Positions 37,288-45,635 are shown, counted from the stretch's first letter. The stretch: DNA of 64,000 nucleotides from an uncultured Bacteroidota bacterium (GCA_902598305.1 CACKBL010000004.1:1-64000), one strand, 5' to 3'. The notes: a model not told the origin generated them from the sequence alone. A program made the numbers and translations.

Positions 37288-37650
37288 TTATTTTTTTATT
37301 GGATTTTTCCCTTCTTTTATTGATGATTCAATTTTTTCAATATAGTCAAGAGAGTCATCTAAATAAAAAGTTAAGTCCGGAATTATTCTAAGTTCATTCT
37401 TAAGTGTTTGTGAAAGTGTGTGCTTGACCTGTGAGGTGTTTTCACGAAGTCCCTTTATCCACCCATCCGCATTTTTTGTGGGATAAATGCTAACATAGAT
37501 TTTTGCGATAGATAAATCTGGTGAAACTTTAACCTTAGTTACAGAAATCAGCTTGTTAGATGAATCACTAAATCTAATAGCCTTTTGAAATATATTTGAC
37601 AACTCTTTTTGTAGAACCGAACAAATTTTTTTTTGTCTTTGGGAATTCAT
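37288..37650 (-). CDS. rbfA: 30S ribosome-binding factor A
   Basis: RbfA binds the 30S subunit during late 16S rRNA processing and cold adaptation. The 120-residue KH-type protein has SQRQKKICSVLQKELSNIFQK, ITKVKVSPDLSIAKIYVSIYP (read here as VTKVKVSPDLS), and a C-terminal ELRIIPDLTFYLDDSLDYIEKIE. It forms a two-gene unit with the downstream permease, with a 1-bp gap. Confidence 0.93.
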   Translation of the reverse strand: MNSQRQKKICSVLQKELSNIFQKAIRFSDSSNKLISVTKVKVSPDLSIAKIYVSIYPTKNADGWIKGLRENTSQVKHTLSQTLKNELRIIPDLTFYLDDSLDYIEKIESSIKEGKNPIKK

Positions 37651-37746
37651 TAAAGTAAATGTATAATTTTTTACTGTTGGTAGAAATTATTTTAAACATT
37701 AAGAAAACAAAATTTAGTATTACTTTTGACAATCAAAGTTTCAAAA

Positions 37747-38820
37747 ATGAATGAACTTATTGTTCCGTTTTGTTCTATTTTCATTGCCATGATAGTAATT
37801 TGGAGATCAAGTGATGGATTCCAAGCCGCGTCAGACTACTTAGGGAGGAATTTAACAGAAGGTGTTAGAGGGGCCACTATAAATGCTATAGGCAGTTCAA
37901 TGCCTGAGCTTTTCACTACCCTTTTTGGTCTCATAATGCTAGGTGAATTGGATAATTTTGCTTTTGGGATGGGGACAACATCAGGTAGTGCAATTTTTAA
38001 TAGTATGATTATCCCTGCAGTTGTAATTATGGCAGTCACATTAATGGGAATTACCAATAAGGTTGAAGTTTCGAAAAAAGTAATTCTTAGAGATGGATTA
38101 GGTTTAATTTTCTGTGAATTTCTTTTAATGTATGTAATTTATAAGAACCGAATAGATTGGTTGGATGGTCTTATTTTAATGTCATCATACTTAATTTACC
38201 TTTTTTACATGTTTACGTCTATGAAATCTGTTGAAAATGTAAGTTTAATTTCCAACAAAGCCGAAGGAAAAGGTAAAACCCCAATTTTAAAATCTATTGT
38301 ATACTTTGATTTCGTTAATATTTTTTTCAGAAAAAAAGCTAATTCACTGAATGCTTGGTCTTTGTTGCTGTTTTCTATGGGTATAATCGGCTCAGCATGT
38401 GTTTTGTTAATTAATGCCTGTGAGACCATTGCCGAAGGAATGGGGATTGCACCTTATTTTATAGCAGTTATCCTTGCATCAGCAGCAACCAGCTTGCCAG
38501 ACACAATTTTATCCTATAGGGACGCAATAAAGGGTGATTATGATGATGCAATTGCAAATGCGCTTGGGAGTAATATTTTTGATATATGTTTTGCCCTTGG
38601 CTTACCTATTTTTGCATTCACATTAATTAAAGGGCCAATAGTCATGCCTGAATCGACTTTGTCGGATGTTATAGAATTACAAATAAGCTTAATTATTTTG
38701 ACGATAATTTCTTTTTATATTTTTTATTTTAACAGGGGGCTAAAAACAAGGCATAGTATCTATCTTATATGCCTATACATTCTGTTTGTAGTTTTTATAT
38801 TTATAAGTGCTTACTTCTAG
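37747..38820 (+). CDS. Sodium/calcium exchanger family protein (CaCA)
   Basis: The 357-residue membrane protein has the two inverted alpha-repeats of the Ca/cation antiporter family. The first is NAIGSSMPELFTTLFGL with GTTSGSAIFNSM, and the second is SAATSLPDTILSYRD with NALGSNIFDICFALGLP. About 10-11 helices are visible. It would export Ca2+ in exchange for Na+ or H+. The family motif G(S/T)x(x)PE is intact in repeat 1 and has Asp for Glu in repeat 2. The ATG at 37747 is preferred over a TTG 21 bp upstream. Confidence 0.88.
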   Translation: MNELIVPFCSIFIAMIVIWRSSDGFQAASDYLGRNLTEGVRGATINAIGSSMPELFTTLFGLIMLGELDNFAFGMGTTSGSAIFNSMIIPAVVIMAVTLMGITNKVEVSKKVILRDGLGLIFCEFLLMYVIYKNRIDWLDGLILMSSYLIYLFYMFTSMKSVENVSLISNKAEGKGKTPILKSIVYFDFVNIFFRKKANSLNAWSLLLFSMGIIGSACVLLINACETIAEGMGIAPYFIAVILASAATSLPDTILSYRDAIKGDYDDAIANALGSNIFDICFALGLPIFAFTLIKGPIVMPESTLSDVIELQISLIILTIISFYIFYFNRGLKTRHSIYLICLYILFVVFIFISAYF

Positions 38821-38822
38821 AA

Positions 38823-40205
38823 TTAGGAAGAAAAGTTAATTTTTTCAATCATATCATATCCTCCCTCAATATTTATTAATTTAAAGTCATTAACTTTATT
38901 TATAATTGAACTTGCAACAACACTCCTATATCCAGCTTTGCAGTAAAGATATAATGGCGAGTTTTTTCTAAGCTCATGGATATATTTACCGATATTTTTT
39001 AAAGGAGCATTTTTTGCACCGTTGAAATGACTAATTTTAAATTCATCCTCATTCCTGACGTCATAAATATTTCTTCTTAAGGACTTGGATTGATTAACAA
39101 ATTCTTTAGCACTTATACATTCAATTTTTTTTATTTCTCCCGACGACTTTACCCATCTATCAAAGCCACCATCCAAAAACCCAACAACGTTATCGAAACC
39201 AACTCTTGCCAATCTTGATATGGCTTCTTGTTCTTTTCCTTTAGGAGAAACTATAATTATCTTTTGATTAACGTCCTCAATAAGAGTCCCGGCCCATGGA
39301 GCAAACATACCTTCTAGACCTATGAATAAACTTCCTGGTATATGACCCTCAGAAAATAAATTTTTTGATCGTACATCTAAAATTAAAATATCATTTTGTT
39401 TTCTTAATATATTAAAGTCATGAATATTTATAGGATTTAGACTTTTATTTATTACAGTTGCAACATCCTCATACCCCTTTTTATTGAGTTCTACATTTGA
39501 CGGGAAATATTTTGGAGGAGCAGAAAGACCCTTTGTCACTTCATTTATAAATTCCTCTTTACTCATGTCTTCACGAAGCGCATAATTAACTTTTTTTTGA
39601 TTGGCAAGGGAATCACTAGTTAAATCCATCATGTTTTTTCCACATGCAGATCCTGCTCCGTGGGCAGGATATATGATTATATTATCTGGTAAAGGCATCA
39701 ATTTATTTCTTAGGCTATCGAAAAGTTGACCTGCCAGATATTCTTTTGTCATATTCTTATTTTCCTGAGCCAGGTCAGGTCTTCCAACATCACCTAGGAA
39801 TAAGGTATCTCCAGTAAAAACTGCAATTTCTTTATCATTTTCGTTTCTAAGAAGATAACAGCTGCTTTCCATTGTGTGTCCGGGAGTATGAATTAATTGT
39901 AAGCTTATTTTACCAATTTGGAATTTTTCTCCATCTGCTGCAATTATTGACTTAAAAGAAGGATTCGCATTTGGACCAAAAATTATGGGAGCGCTAGTCT
40001 TTTTGGATAGACTTAAATGCCCACTTACAAAATCGGCATGAAAATGAGTTTCAAAAACATACTTTATTTTAGCCCTTCCTTTAGCAGCTTTCTCAATGTA
40101 GGAGTCAATTTCTCTTAATGGATCGATTATTGCAGCCTCACCTTCACTTTCAATATAATAAGAACCCTGGGATAAACACTCGGTGTATATTTGTTCAACT
40201 ATCAT
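38823..40205 (-). CDS. MBL-fold hydrolase fused to two rhodanese domains (persulfide dioxygenase-like)
   Basis: The 460-residue protein has three parts. The first, residues about 1-230, is an ETHE1/glyoxalase-II-type MBL domain (ETHFHADFVSGHLSL, HTPGHTMESSCYLL, FTGDTLFLGDVGRPDL, YPAHGAGSACGK). Next comes a rhodanese domain lacking the catalytic Cys (IIIVSPKGKE), then a second rhodanese domain with the active loop YCKAGYRS. Fusions of this type oxidise glutathione persulfide and shuttle sulfane sulfur. ATG 40205 fits the family start (MIVEQIYTECL), and TTG 40229 is an alternative. It converges on the exchanger gene. Confidence 0.9.
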   Translation of the reverse strand: MIVEQIYTECLSQGSYYIESEGEAAIIDPLREIDSYIEKAAKGRAKIKYVFETHFHADFVSGHLSLSKKTSAPIIFGPNANPSFKSIIAADGEKFQIGKISLQLIHTPGHTMESSCYLLRNENDKEIAVFTGDTLFLGDVGRPDLAQENKNMTKEYLAGQLFDSLRNKLMPLPDNIIIYPAHGAGSACGKNMMDLTSDSLANQKKVNYALREDMSKEEFINEVTKGLSAPPKYFPSNVELNKKGYEDVATVINKSLNPINIHDFNILRKQNDILILDVRSKNLFSEGHIPGSLFIGLEGMFAPWAGTLIEDVNQKIIIVSPKGKEQEAISRLARVGFDNVVGFLDGGFDRWVKSSGEIKKIECISAKEFVNQSKSLRRNIYDVRNEDEFKISHFNGAKNAPLKNIGKYIHELRKNSPLYLYCKAGYRSVVASSIINKVNDFKLINIEGGYDMIEKINFSS

Positions 40206-40269
40206 CTGTATAAGAGTTTCAAAATCCAAAAATACGGCAAGATTTTTAATCTTGAAAAATCACAAAGGT

Positions 40270-40560
40270 TTACTTATCTAAATCCCTGTTTTCCCACAAT
40301 TTCAAAAACTGATTGTAATTTGGAATATCGCCATTCTTCTCTTTATAAACTCTCAAATGTTTGTCATCTCCCTCTTTAAGTTTTTCATATGCACAAAAAA
40401 GCCAAGTAATCCTTTCATTTTTAGTCATCTTGTCAAAGGATGTATATCTCAACCGTAAACGACAATCTGATGGTTCAGTTGACGAAAATGGGAAACCAAT
40501 TGGAAAAAAAACCAGAACTGTAAGAATTTTTTTAATTAAAAAGAGATTAAAATTTAACAT
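40270..40560 (-). CDS. Hypothetical small protein with N-terminal hydrophobic segment
   Basis: This 96-residue frame starts MLNFNLFLIKKILTVLVFF, which could be a signal peptide or membrane anchor. A charged soluble part follows, with RLRYTSFDKMTKNERITWLFCAYEKLK. I recognise no family. It lies between OsmC and the MBL-rhodanese gene on the same strand and fills an otherwise empty gap, which supports a real gene; nothing in it indicates function. Confidence 0.5.
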   Translation of the reverse strand: MLNFNLFLIKKILTVLVFFPIGFPFSSTEPSDCRLRLRYTSFDKMTKNERITWLFCAYEKLKEGDDKHLRVYKEKNGDIPNYNQFLKLWENRDLDK

Positions 40561-40573
40561 ACATATTGGAAAA

Positions 40574-40978
40574 TTAATTTGGCCAAATAAATGAAATATT
40601 CTGCTTTATATCTGGATGTAGTGATTTTGCAACAGGGCAATTTAGAGCAGTTTTTTCAATTATTGTCTTTGTTTTAGAATCGGCAGGTTTAGAAAATTCA
40701 ATCTTCACAACAATCTCGGCTATCCTCCTTGGGTTACCAGCCATTATTTTTTTTACTGAAGATTTGGTGTTCGTTAAGTCATATTTTATTTTTTTAGAAA
40801 CAATTCCTATAACAGTTAAAATGCAACATGATAAAGACGAAGCAACTAGATCTGTGGGAGAAAAAGCCTCCCCTTTTCCGTTATTGTCTTTAGGCGCATC
40901 TGTAACTATTTTATCGTTAGAGGATATGTGGATAGACTCTGTTCTTAGATTTCCTAAATAATTAACTACACTTGTCAT
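40574..40978 (-). CDS. OsmC family protein
   Basis: The 134-residue OsmC/Ohr fold protein has FSPTDLVASSLSCCILTVIGIV, with the first redox Cys in the helix, and the second Cys in KTALNCPVAKSLHP. Family members reduce organic hydroperoxides through this Cys pair, usually with a lipoyl or thiol donor. It is cytoplasmic. It stands with the persulfide-dioxygenase-like gene in a minus-strand row, compatible with a thiol/peroxide stress role. Confidence 0.88.
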   Translation of the reverse strand: MTSVVNYLGNLRTESIHISSNDKIVTDAPKDNNGKGEAFSPTDLVASSLSCCILTVIGIVSKKIKYDLTNTKSSVKKIMAGNPRRIAEIVVKIEFSKPADSKTKTIIEKTALNCPVAKSLHPDIKQNISFIWPN

Positions 40979-41021
40979 ATTTATTTTTTAAAGTAAACCC
41001 TTTTTAAAAATTATACAAATA

Positions 41022-41906
41022 TTATGTTTTTAAATTTTTTTTAGTAATGAGATAAATACCAAGCAAAATAATAAAAGCAGACAGAATCTTACTTATACCA
41101 AATGATTCTCCATCTAGAATTCCCCAACCTATAGCTACTATTGGGAGCAAGTAAGTGGTCGAAACTGAAAAAACAGGTGAGGAAATAGTAACCAATTCAT
41201 TAAACATAACTTTTGCTAGGGCAGTTCCCATAGAGGCTAGAATAAATACAAATAAAAGTGAGGTTATAATATCTTCCTCCTTGTAAAAAGTGTTCCAAGA
41301 AAAGTCCGATAAGAGCAAAAGAATTAAAGCAGGAGGCGTAATGGCTAAAAAGTTTCCAATAGCTATCCCAATTGAGGAAACACCTTTGAGTTTGTATTTT
41401 AAAATATTGACATTAAATCCATAGCAAAGAGATGCAATTAACACTAGTAAAGAATAGTTTGCATTAGAAAAGGATTTTGAGGAATATTCATCATATATGA
41501 GCATAACAGTTCCCAATAGCCCAACGGCAACCCCTAAAAACTGAAGTTTCTTAAAAGTGTAACTAAAAAAAAGCACAGCAATAAATAGTGTGAACAGGGG
41601 TGTTAATCCATTCAAAACAGCGACCACAGAACTATCTATCTTTGTTTCTGAATAAGCAAACAGAAAAGTAGGGAAGAACGTTCCAAAAAACCCTGTAACG
41701 GATAACCATTTCCATTGATCTTTGCTTAAGTTTTTAACATGCCTTAGGCCAAAAAATACTAGTATAAGTGATGTGATTATAATTCTAAAACAAGCCAATT
41801 GAATCGGCGATAAACCCACCAATCCCTTTTTAATTAATATATATGAGCTACCCCAAATACCCGAAAGTAAAAACAAATAAATCCATTTTTTGGTGTTTTT
41901 ATCCAT
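41022..41906 (-). CDS. EamA/DMT superfamily transporter
   Basis: The 294-residue protein has ten predicted helices in two EamA repeats. It starts YLFLLSGIWGSSYILIKKGL and has the repeat landmark VVAVLNGLTPLFTLFIAVLFF, and in the second half FSVSTTYLLPIVAIGWGI. Members export amino acids, metabolites or drugs, and substrate cannot be predicted. It is followed 15 bp upstream by the M20-type hydrolase gene on the same strand. Confidence 0.88.
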   Translation of the reverse strand: MDKNTKKWIYLFLLSGIWGSSYILIKKGLVGLSPIQLACFRIIITSLILVFFGLRHVKNLSKDQWKWLSVTGFFGTFFPTFLFAYSETKIDSSVVAVLNGLTPLFTLFIAVLFFSYTFKKLQFLGVAVGLLGTVMLIYDEYSSKSFSNANYSLLVLIASLCYGFNVNILKYKLKGVSSIGIAIGNFLAITPPALILLLLSDFSWNTFYKEEDIITSLLFVFILASMGTALAKVMFNELVTISSPVFSVSTTYLLPIVAIGWGILDGESFGISKILSAFIILLGIYLITKKNLKT

Positions 41907-41921
41907 GAAATGTTTTTTCTA

Positions 41922-43214
41922 TTAAAACTTTTTTTTATCAAGCTTTAATATCGTATTAAGAAGGATATTGGCTCCTTTATATACATCTTCATCTGAAGAG
42001 AATTCTTTTGGCGAGTGGCTAATACCGTCAACACTAGGTATAAAAATCATTCCAGAGGGAACTATGATCGCCATATCTTGGGCATCGTGTCCTGCTCCGC
42101 TTGGCATTTTTTTAAAAGAATAATTCAATTCGTTTGCAGCATCTATAATCAAACTTTGAATTTGTTTGTTCATTAGAGCGGGACTTGCATTTATATCAAT
42201 GGATGAAAAAGAAATAGTAGTTTCGTTGTTTGAGGCAATTATTTTAGCTTTTTTTTCTATCTCTCTGAATAAAAAATCTATTTTACTCTCATCTAAATCT
42301 CTTATTTCTAAACTAAGTTTTACTTCCCCTGGGATCACATTTGGTGCTCCAGGGTAAGCCTCAATTTTACCAACGGTTCCAACTTGATTGCCGGGTATTT
42401 CATTAATAATATTTTTTACAAGCAAAATAAAATCAGCAGCAGCAATCATAGGGTCTTTTCTTTCATCCATGGGGGTTGTGCCTGCATGATTTGCAAATCC
42501 AGTAATTGTAACATCCCACCATTTTAATCCAACTATTCCAGTTACAACTCCAATATCGATATTGTTTTTGTTTAAAATATTTCCTTGCTCAATGTGAAGT
42601 TCAACAAATGCATGGTAATCATTAGAAGATTTAGTAACCTCAAAAATTCTCTTTTGATTTCCACCAAGTCTGTCAACACCTTCTCCGTTTGTAAAGCCTG
42701 AGGCCGTTTTAATCTCTAACACATCATTATTTAATTTTCCGGCCAGCGCTCTACTCCCAAAGACCCCACCTTCTTCATTTGTAAAAATAATTAACTCCAG
42801 AGGATGAGAAGTAATAATTTTATTATCTAAAATTGTTTCTAGAGCTTCAATACCACTAATTACCCCTAGAGGCCCATCGTAATGCCCACCGTTTGGAACA
42901 GCATCTATGTGGGAACCAAAAATGATTGGTCTAAGCTTTTTATTTGACCCTTCTTTTCTTGCAATTATGTTTGCTGCGTAATCGACGTGAACTTTTAACC
43001 CAAGATTTTCCATGTACTCCTTCAAATATTCTCTAGCTTGGACATCGTAGTCACTATATGCTACCCTGTCATTTCCGTTATTTTTATTAATACCGAACAC
43101 ACTAAGTTTTTTCAAATTTTTTAAAAGCCGTTCTTTTGAAACAGTGTAATTCGGTTTCTGACTAAAAAGAGAAGAAACCAAAAGCGAAAAAAATATCGTA
43201 ATGTATTTTCTCAT
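41922..43214 (-). CDS. Zn-dependent M20 hydrolase (allantoate/carbamoyl amino acid amidohydrolase-like)
   Basis: The 430-residue protein has a signal peptide (MRKYITIFFSLLVSSLFS) and a complete M20 metal site: FGSHIDAVPNGGHYDGPLGV, FTNEEGGVFGSRALAG, ELHIEQG and the C-terminal GAGHDAQDM. The motif spacing is that of the AllC/AmaB/beta-ureidopropionase group. Such enzymes hydrolyse carbamoyl or amide bonds in purine, pyrimidine or amino acid breakdown; a secreted form suggests scavenging. A tiny frame lies 1 bp upstream. Confidence 0.9.
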   Translation of the reverse strand: MRKYITIFFSLLVSSLFSQKPNYTVSKERLLKNLKKLSVFGINKNNGNDRVAYSDYDVQAREYLKEYMENLGLKVHVDYAANIIARKEGSNKKLRPIIFGSHIDAVPNGGHYDGPLGVISGIEALETILDNKIITSHPLELIIFTNEEGGVFGSRALAGKLNNDVLEIKTASGFTNGEGVDRLGGNQKRIFEVTKSSNDYHAFVELHIEQGNILNKNNIDIGVVTGIVGLKWWDVTITGFANHAGTTPMDERKDPMIAAADFILLVKNIINEIPGNQVGTVGKIEAYPGAPNVIPGEVKLSLEIRDLDESKIDFLFREIEKKAKIIASNNETTISFSSIDINASPALMNKQIQSLIIDAANELNYSFKKMPSGAGHDAQDMAIIVPSGMIFIPSVDGISHSPKEFSSDEDVYKGANILLNTILKLDKKKF

Positions 43215-43215
43215 G

Positions 43216-43311
43216 TTATGTAAATATTTTTATAATGGTATTAACTACAGAGAGTATAGTTAGAATTAATGAAATTATTGTGGCATTTCTCCAAAATTTA
43301 GCTGATCCCAT
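43216..43311 (-). CDS. Possible 31-residue membrane microprotein
   Basis: A short frame from ATG 43311 to TAA 43216 encodes MGSAKFWRNATIISLILTIL followed by SVVNTIIKIFT: a basic start, one hydrophobic helix and a basic end. It ends one base before the M20 hydrolase start, as in a coupled operon, and fills most of an otherwise empty 167-bp gap. No family is recognised. Chance frames of this size are common, so confidence is low. Confidence 0.35.
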   Translation of the reverse strand: MGSAKFWRNATIISLILTILSVVNTIIKIFT

Positions 43312-43381
43312 TCTTTTAAACTAGTCGGCTAAATTAACAAATTATTTATCCCTTCTAAAGAACAATTAATTATGATTGAAT

Positions 43382-44020
43382 CTATATTATATAAAATAAA
43401 ATCATAGAGTAGTGAAAAACTGATCCAGCCAAGACAAAAACATGCCATATAGAATGAAAAAATTTAATTTTATCAAAGGCATAAAACAACACCCCGACGG
43501 TATATGAAATTCCTCCTGCAATTAACAAAACTTTTGCTTTCGTATTAATTATATCAAAAAGTGTTCGGATATCAATTAAAATTAACCACCCCATTGTCAA
43601 GTAAAATAAAAGAAATAATATCTCGAGTCTTCCTGTGTAAAAAATTTTCAAAATAGTTCCAATTATAGCTATAATTAGTACTGTAGAAAAAATAAAAACC
43701 CCCGAATAATCATAAAGCGTTATTAAACAAACGGGAGCATAAGATCCCAATATTAAGTAAAATACACTGATGTGATCAATAATTTTCAATTTTCTTTTAA
43801 GATTTGCTTCTGACACTCTGTGATAAATTGTTGAGGATCCAAAGACCAATAACAGACCAATAGAAAATAGAGACAAAGAAAAAACACTTAAGCATGAGAA
43901 GTGAGTGTCATAGAAAAAAAGAAAAGGGATTCCTATTAATGCTACAATTAATCCTATAAAATGAGTGAGAGTATTCCAAAACTCCTCGTTATTAATATCT
44001 ATAAAATTACGTTCTATCAT
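43382..44020 (-). CDS. Hemolysin III / TrhA family membrane protein (PAQR)
   Basis: The 212-residue protein has seven transmembrane helices and the PAQR metal-binding pattern: an early NTLTHFIGLIVALIG, KIIDHISVFYLILGSYAP in the middle, and FHSIWHVFVLAGSVFHYSM at the end. Bacterial members help maintain membrane energetics and fluidity, and haemolytic activity is doubtful. It is the last host gene before the tRNA gene and the cassette array. Confidence 0.88.
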   Translation of the reverse strand: MIERNFIDINNEEFWNTLTHFIGLIVALIGIPFLFFYDTHFSCLSVFSLSLFSIGLLLVFGSSTIYHRVSEANLKRKLKIIDHISVFYLILGSYAPVCLITLYDYSGVFIFSTVLIIAIIGTILKIFYTGRLEILFLLFYLTMGWLILIDIRTLFDIINTKAKVLLIAGGISYTVGVLFYAFDKIKFFHSIWHVFVLAGSVFHYSMILFYII

Positions 44021-44094
44021 TCTTTACAAGATAGCTTAAAAAAAAATCATAAAGCAAACTATCAATCTTGGACATAGACACCTAAAATTTATAC

Positions 44095-44102
44095 TATATT
44101 TG
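44095..44102 (+). promoter_or_regulatory. Candidate -7 box for the tRNA(CAT) gene
   Basis: TATATTTG matches TAnnTTTG; a TTG at 44068-44070 lies 24 bp upstream, about one base outside the usual spacing. Transcription would give a leader of roughly 90 nt before the tRNA. Confidence 0.35.
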
Positions 44103-44199
44103 TTTTTGAAAACTAGTCCAAAAGGCGATTTAATTTTAGAATTTTATGCATGCAATTTTTAAATTAACTCACTTTTGTATTTGATTGATGTGATTGAAA

Positions 44200-44274
44200 A
44201 GGTCCTATAGCTCAGTTGGTTAGAGTAGCTGACTCATAATCAGTTGGTCCCTGGTTCGAGCCCAGGTGGGACCA
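44200..44274 (+). tRNA. tRNA with CAT anticodon (Met elongator or Ile2)
   Basis: The cloverleaf is complete. The acceptor stem pairs GGTCCTA with TGGGACC (one G-T pair). The D stem is GCTC/GAGT. The anticodon stem GCTGA/TCAGT encloses CTCATAA with anticodon CAT. The T arm is CCTGG-TTCGAGC-CCAGG, and the discriminator is A. CUCAUAA loops occur in both elongator Met and lysidine-modified Ile2 tRNAs, so identity is left open; it is not an initiator (no GGG/CCC anticodon stem). Its 3' end is the repeated core of the cassette array that follows. Confidence 0.93.
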
Positions 44275-44275
44275 C
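44262..44275 (+). repeat. tRNA 3'-end core, copy 1 (inside the functional tRNA)
   Basis: CCAGGTGGGACCAC: the 3' half of the T stem, the 3' acceptor strand, the discriminator and one following base. It recurs at 45557, 50122 and, with one change, 53730, and acts as the presumed attachment core. Confidence 0.85.
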
Positions 44276-44281
44276 CAACAA

Positions 44282-44326
44282 AAACCTCTAATCCTATGTA
44301 AAACAAGGGTTTAGGGGTTTCTTTTT
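44282..44326 (+). terminator. Intrinsic terminator after the tRNA
   Basis: Stem strand AAACCTCTAATCCT (44282-44295) pairs with GGGTTTAGGGGTTT (44307-44320) through Watson-Crick and G-T pairs, followed by CTTTTTT. It ends the tRNA transcript before cassette 1. Confidence 0.7.
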
Positions 44327-44342
44327 TCCTAAAAAGTGGGAG

Positions 44343-44363
44343 TGAGTTCCAAGATGAGTTCCA
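44343..44363 (+). repeat. Cassette 1 left-end motif pair, TGAGTTCCA
   Basis: Two direct copies of TGAGTTCCA(AG) start at 44343 and 44355, a 12-bp period. The first begins 67 bp after the tRNA core. Confidence 0.75.
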
Positions 44364-44436
44364 AGTATGATGAAATTATTAGATCTTAAAGTTTTTAAAA
44401 TGGAATTTATATATTTAAATTATATCTAAAGAACCT

Positions 44437-45405
44437 ATGAAATTATTTAATCATAAGAACCATTCGGTTGAGGAAGTAAAACAAATTCCTTTTAAACTTG
44501 AAAGAGACATACAAGACCTTGTTGAGAAAAATACCGACTCAATCTTCAATTTATTATTTATAAAATCAGAACTAAGAATTGATAAATATCGTATTGATTC
44601 TCTATGTTATGATCAGGAGAACAATTCATTTGTTATAATTGAATATAAAAAAGGAAGTAGTTATTCCGTTATTGACCAGGGATACACATATCTACAGTTA
44701 TTATTAAACAATAAATCTGATTTCCTTCTTATTCTATCCCAACATTTCAATAAGGTTTTTAATACTAAGGAAATAGATTGGTCTCAATCTAAAATAATGT
44801 TTATTTCCCCTTCTTTCAATTCATTTCAGAAGGATAGTGTAAATTTTAAAAATCTTCCGTTTGAACTTTGGGAAATCAAGAGATTCTCAAATAAATCATT
44901 GATTTTTAATTTACATAAGTCTACTTCTAATGAAAGTATTCAATCTTTAGATAATTCCAAAAATGAAAATTTGATAAGTTCTGTTAGTAAGGAAGTGAAG
45001 GTTTATGATATCGAGGATTTAATCTCTAACGTATCTCAAAATAATCTTGATAAATGGAACGAAATTGTAAATAGATTAAATGAAATGGAAGGGGTTGAAT
45101 TAAAACCTAAAAAAAATTATGTCAGTATAATAATTGGGGGAGTTTCCTTTAAAACAGTTTTATATTTAAGGTTCCAAAAAACGAAAATGAAAATCACAAT
45201 CGTTAGAGGTGTTCACAATCCAGATGGTTATAAAGGGGAGAATTATTTTACAATTGACGATCCAAAAAATGTTACAACCAAAACTCAAAGAACCTTGGGT
45301 AACGGATCAACACAAAAATTTTATGAAATTACAGTTGACAATGACTTCGATATAGACTATCTGATGTTTTTAATTAAACAGAAGTATAACAATATAAATA
45401 ATTAG
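44437..45405 (+). CDS. Cassette 1 cargo: NucS-like PD-(D/E)xK nuclease with C-terminal DUF5655-like domain
   Basis: In the 322-residue protein an N-terminal restriction-nuclease core has YRIDSLCYD with Asp54 and VIIEYKKG with Glu69-x-Lys71, then SVIDQGYTYLQLLL and the substrate-side DWSQSKIMFISPSF. A charged linker (about 165-195) leads to a C-terminal domain resembling DUF5655 (YDIEDL, ISIIIGGVSF-type strand, DIDYLMFLIKQKYN). It has no methyltransferase partner, so it may act like a modification-dependent or phage-specific nuclease. The start ATG is at 44437. Function is inferred from fold only. Confidence 0.72.
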   Translation: MKLFNHKNHSVEEVKQIPFKLERDIQDLVEKNTDSIFNLLFIKSELRIDKYRIDSLCYDQENNSFVIIEYKKGSSYSVIDQGYTYLQLLLNNKSDFLLILSQHFNKVFNTKEIDWSQSKIMFISPSFNSFQKDSVNFKNLPFELWEIKRFSNKSLIFNLHKSTSNESIQSLDNSKNENLISSVSKEVKVYDIEDLISNVSQNNLDKWNEIVNRLNEMEGVELKPKKNYVSIIIGGVSFKTVLYLRFQKTKMKITIVRGVHNPDGYKGENYFTIDDPKNVTTKTQRTLGNGSTQKFYEITVDNDFDIDYLMFLIKQKYNNINN

Positions 45406-45463
45406 ATACTTAACAGTTTATCCCTCTTAATCACAACTTTTAAAAGAAGATACAAGACCTCAG

Positions 45464-45505
45464 TGAGTTCCAAATTTACTCAGTTGTGGAACTCACTGAG
45501 TTCCA
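45464..45505. repeat. Cassette 1 right-end motifs, TGAGTTCCA
   Basis: A forward copy (45464-45472) is followed by an inverted pair, TGGAACTCA (45487-45495), one base, TGAGTTCCA (45497-45505). The two forward copies are 33 bp apart. The last copy ends exactly 51 bp before tRNA-core copy 2. Confidence 0.78.
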
Positions 45506-45556
45506 TGATAACCGATAAGAATCTAATAATCAACCACTTAATTAACTGGTTCAAGT

Positions 45557-45570
45557 CCAGGTGGGACCAC
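45557..45570 (+). repeat. tRNA 3'-end core, copy 2
   Basis: CCAGGTGGGACCAC, identical to the tRNA. The preceding CTGGTTCAAGT also resembles the T arm (CTGGTTCGAGC), so about 24 of 27 bases match the tRNA gene. The sequence upstream does not form a tRNA. Confidence 0.85.
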
Positions 45571-45577
45571 ATAAATA

Positions 45578-45620
45578 AACCCTAACTCCTTATAAACAAG
45601 GAAGCTAGGGTTCTTTTTTT
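45578..45620 (+). terminator. Intrinsic terminator after tRNA-core copy 2
   Basis: AACCCTA (45578-45584) pairs with TAGGGTT (45606-45612), with an inner CTCCTT/AAGGAAG stem, followed by a run of T to 45620. Sequence differs from the other array terminators. Confidence 0.75.
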
Positions 45621-45635
45621 TCCACAAAAGAGGTT

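Larger units (their letters stand above)
44262..45556 (+). mobile_element. Cassette 1: integrase-less tRNA-3'-end cassette carrying one nuclease gene
   Basis: This 1,295-bp unit runs from the tRNA 3' core to the next copy of that core. In order it holds the tRNA 3' end, a terminator, two direct TGAGTTCCA motifs (44343, 44355), one nuclease gene, then TGAGTTCCA motifs at the right end. There they occur as one single copy and one inverted pair ending 51 bp before the next core. No recombinase gene is present. The 315-bp stretch 45406-45720, which crosses its right boundary, contains only these sites and no gene. Being nearest the intact tRNA, it may be the latest arrival. Confidence 0.7.
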
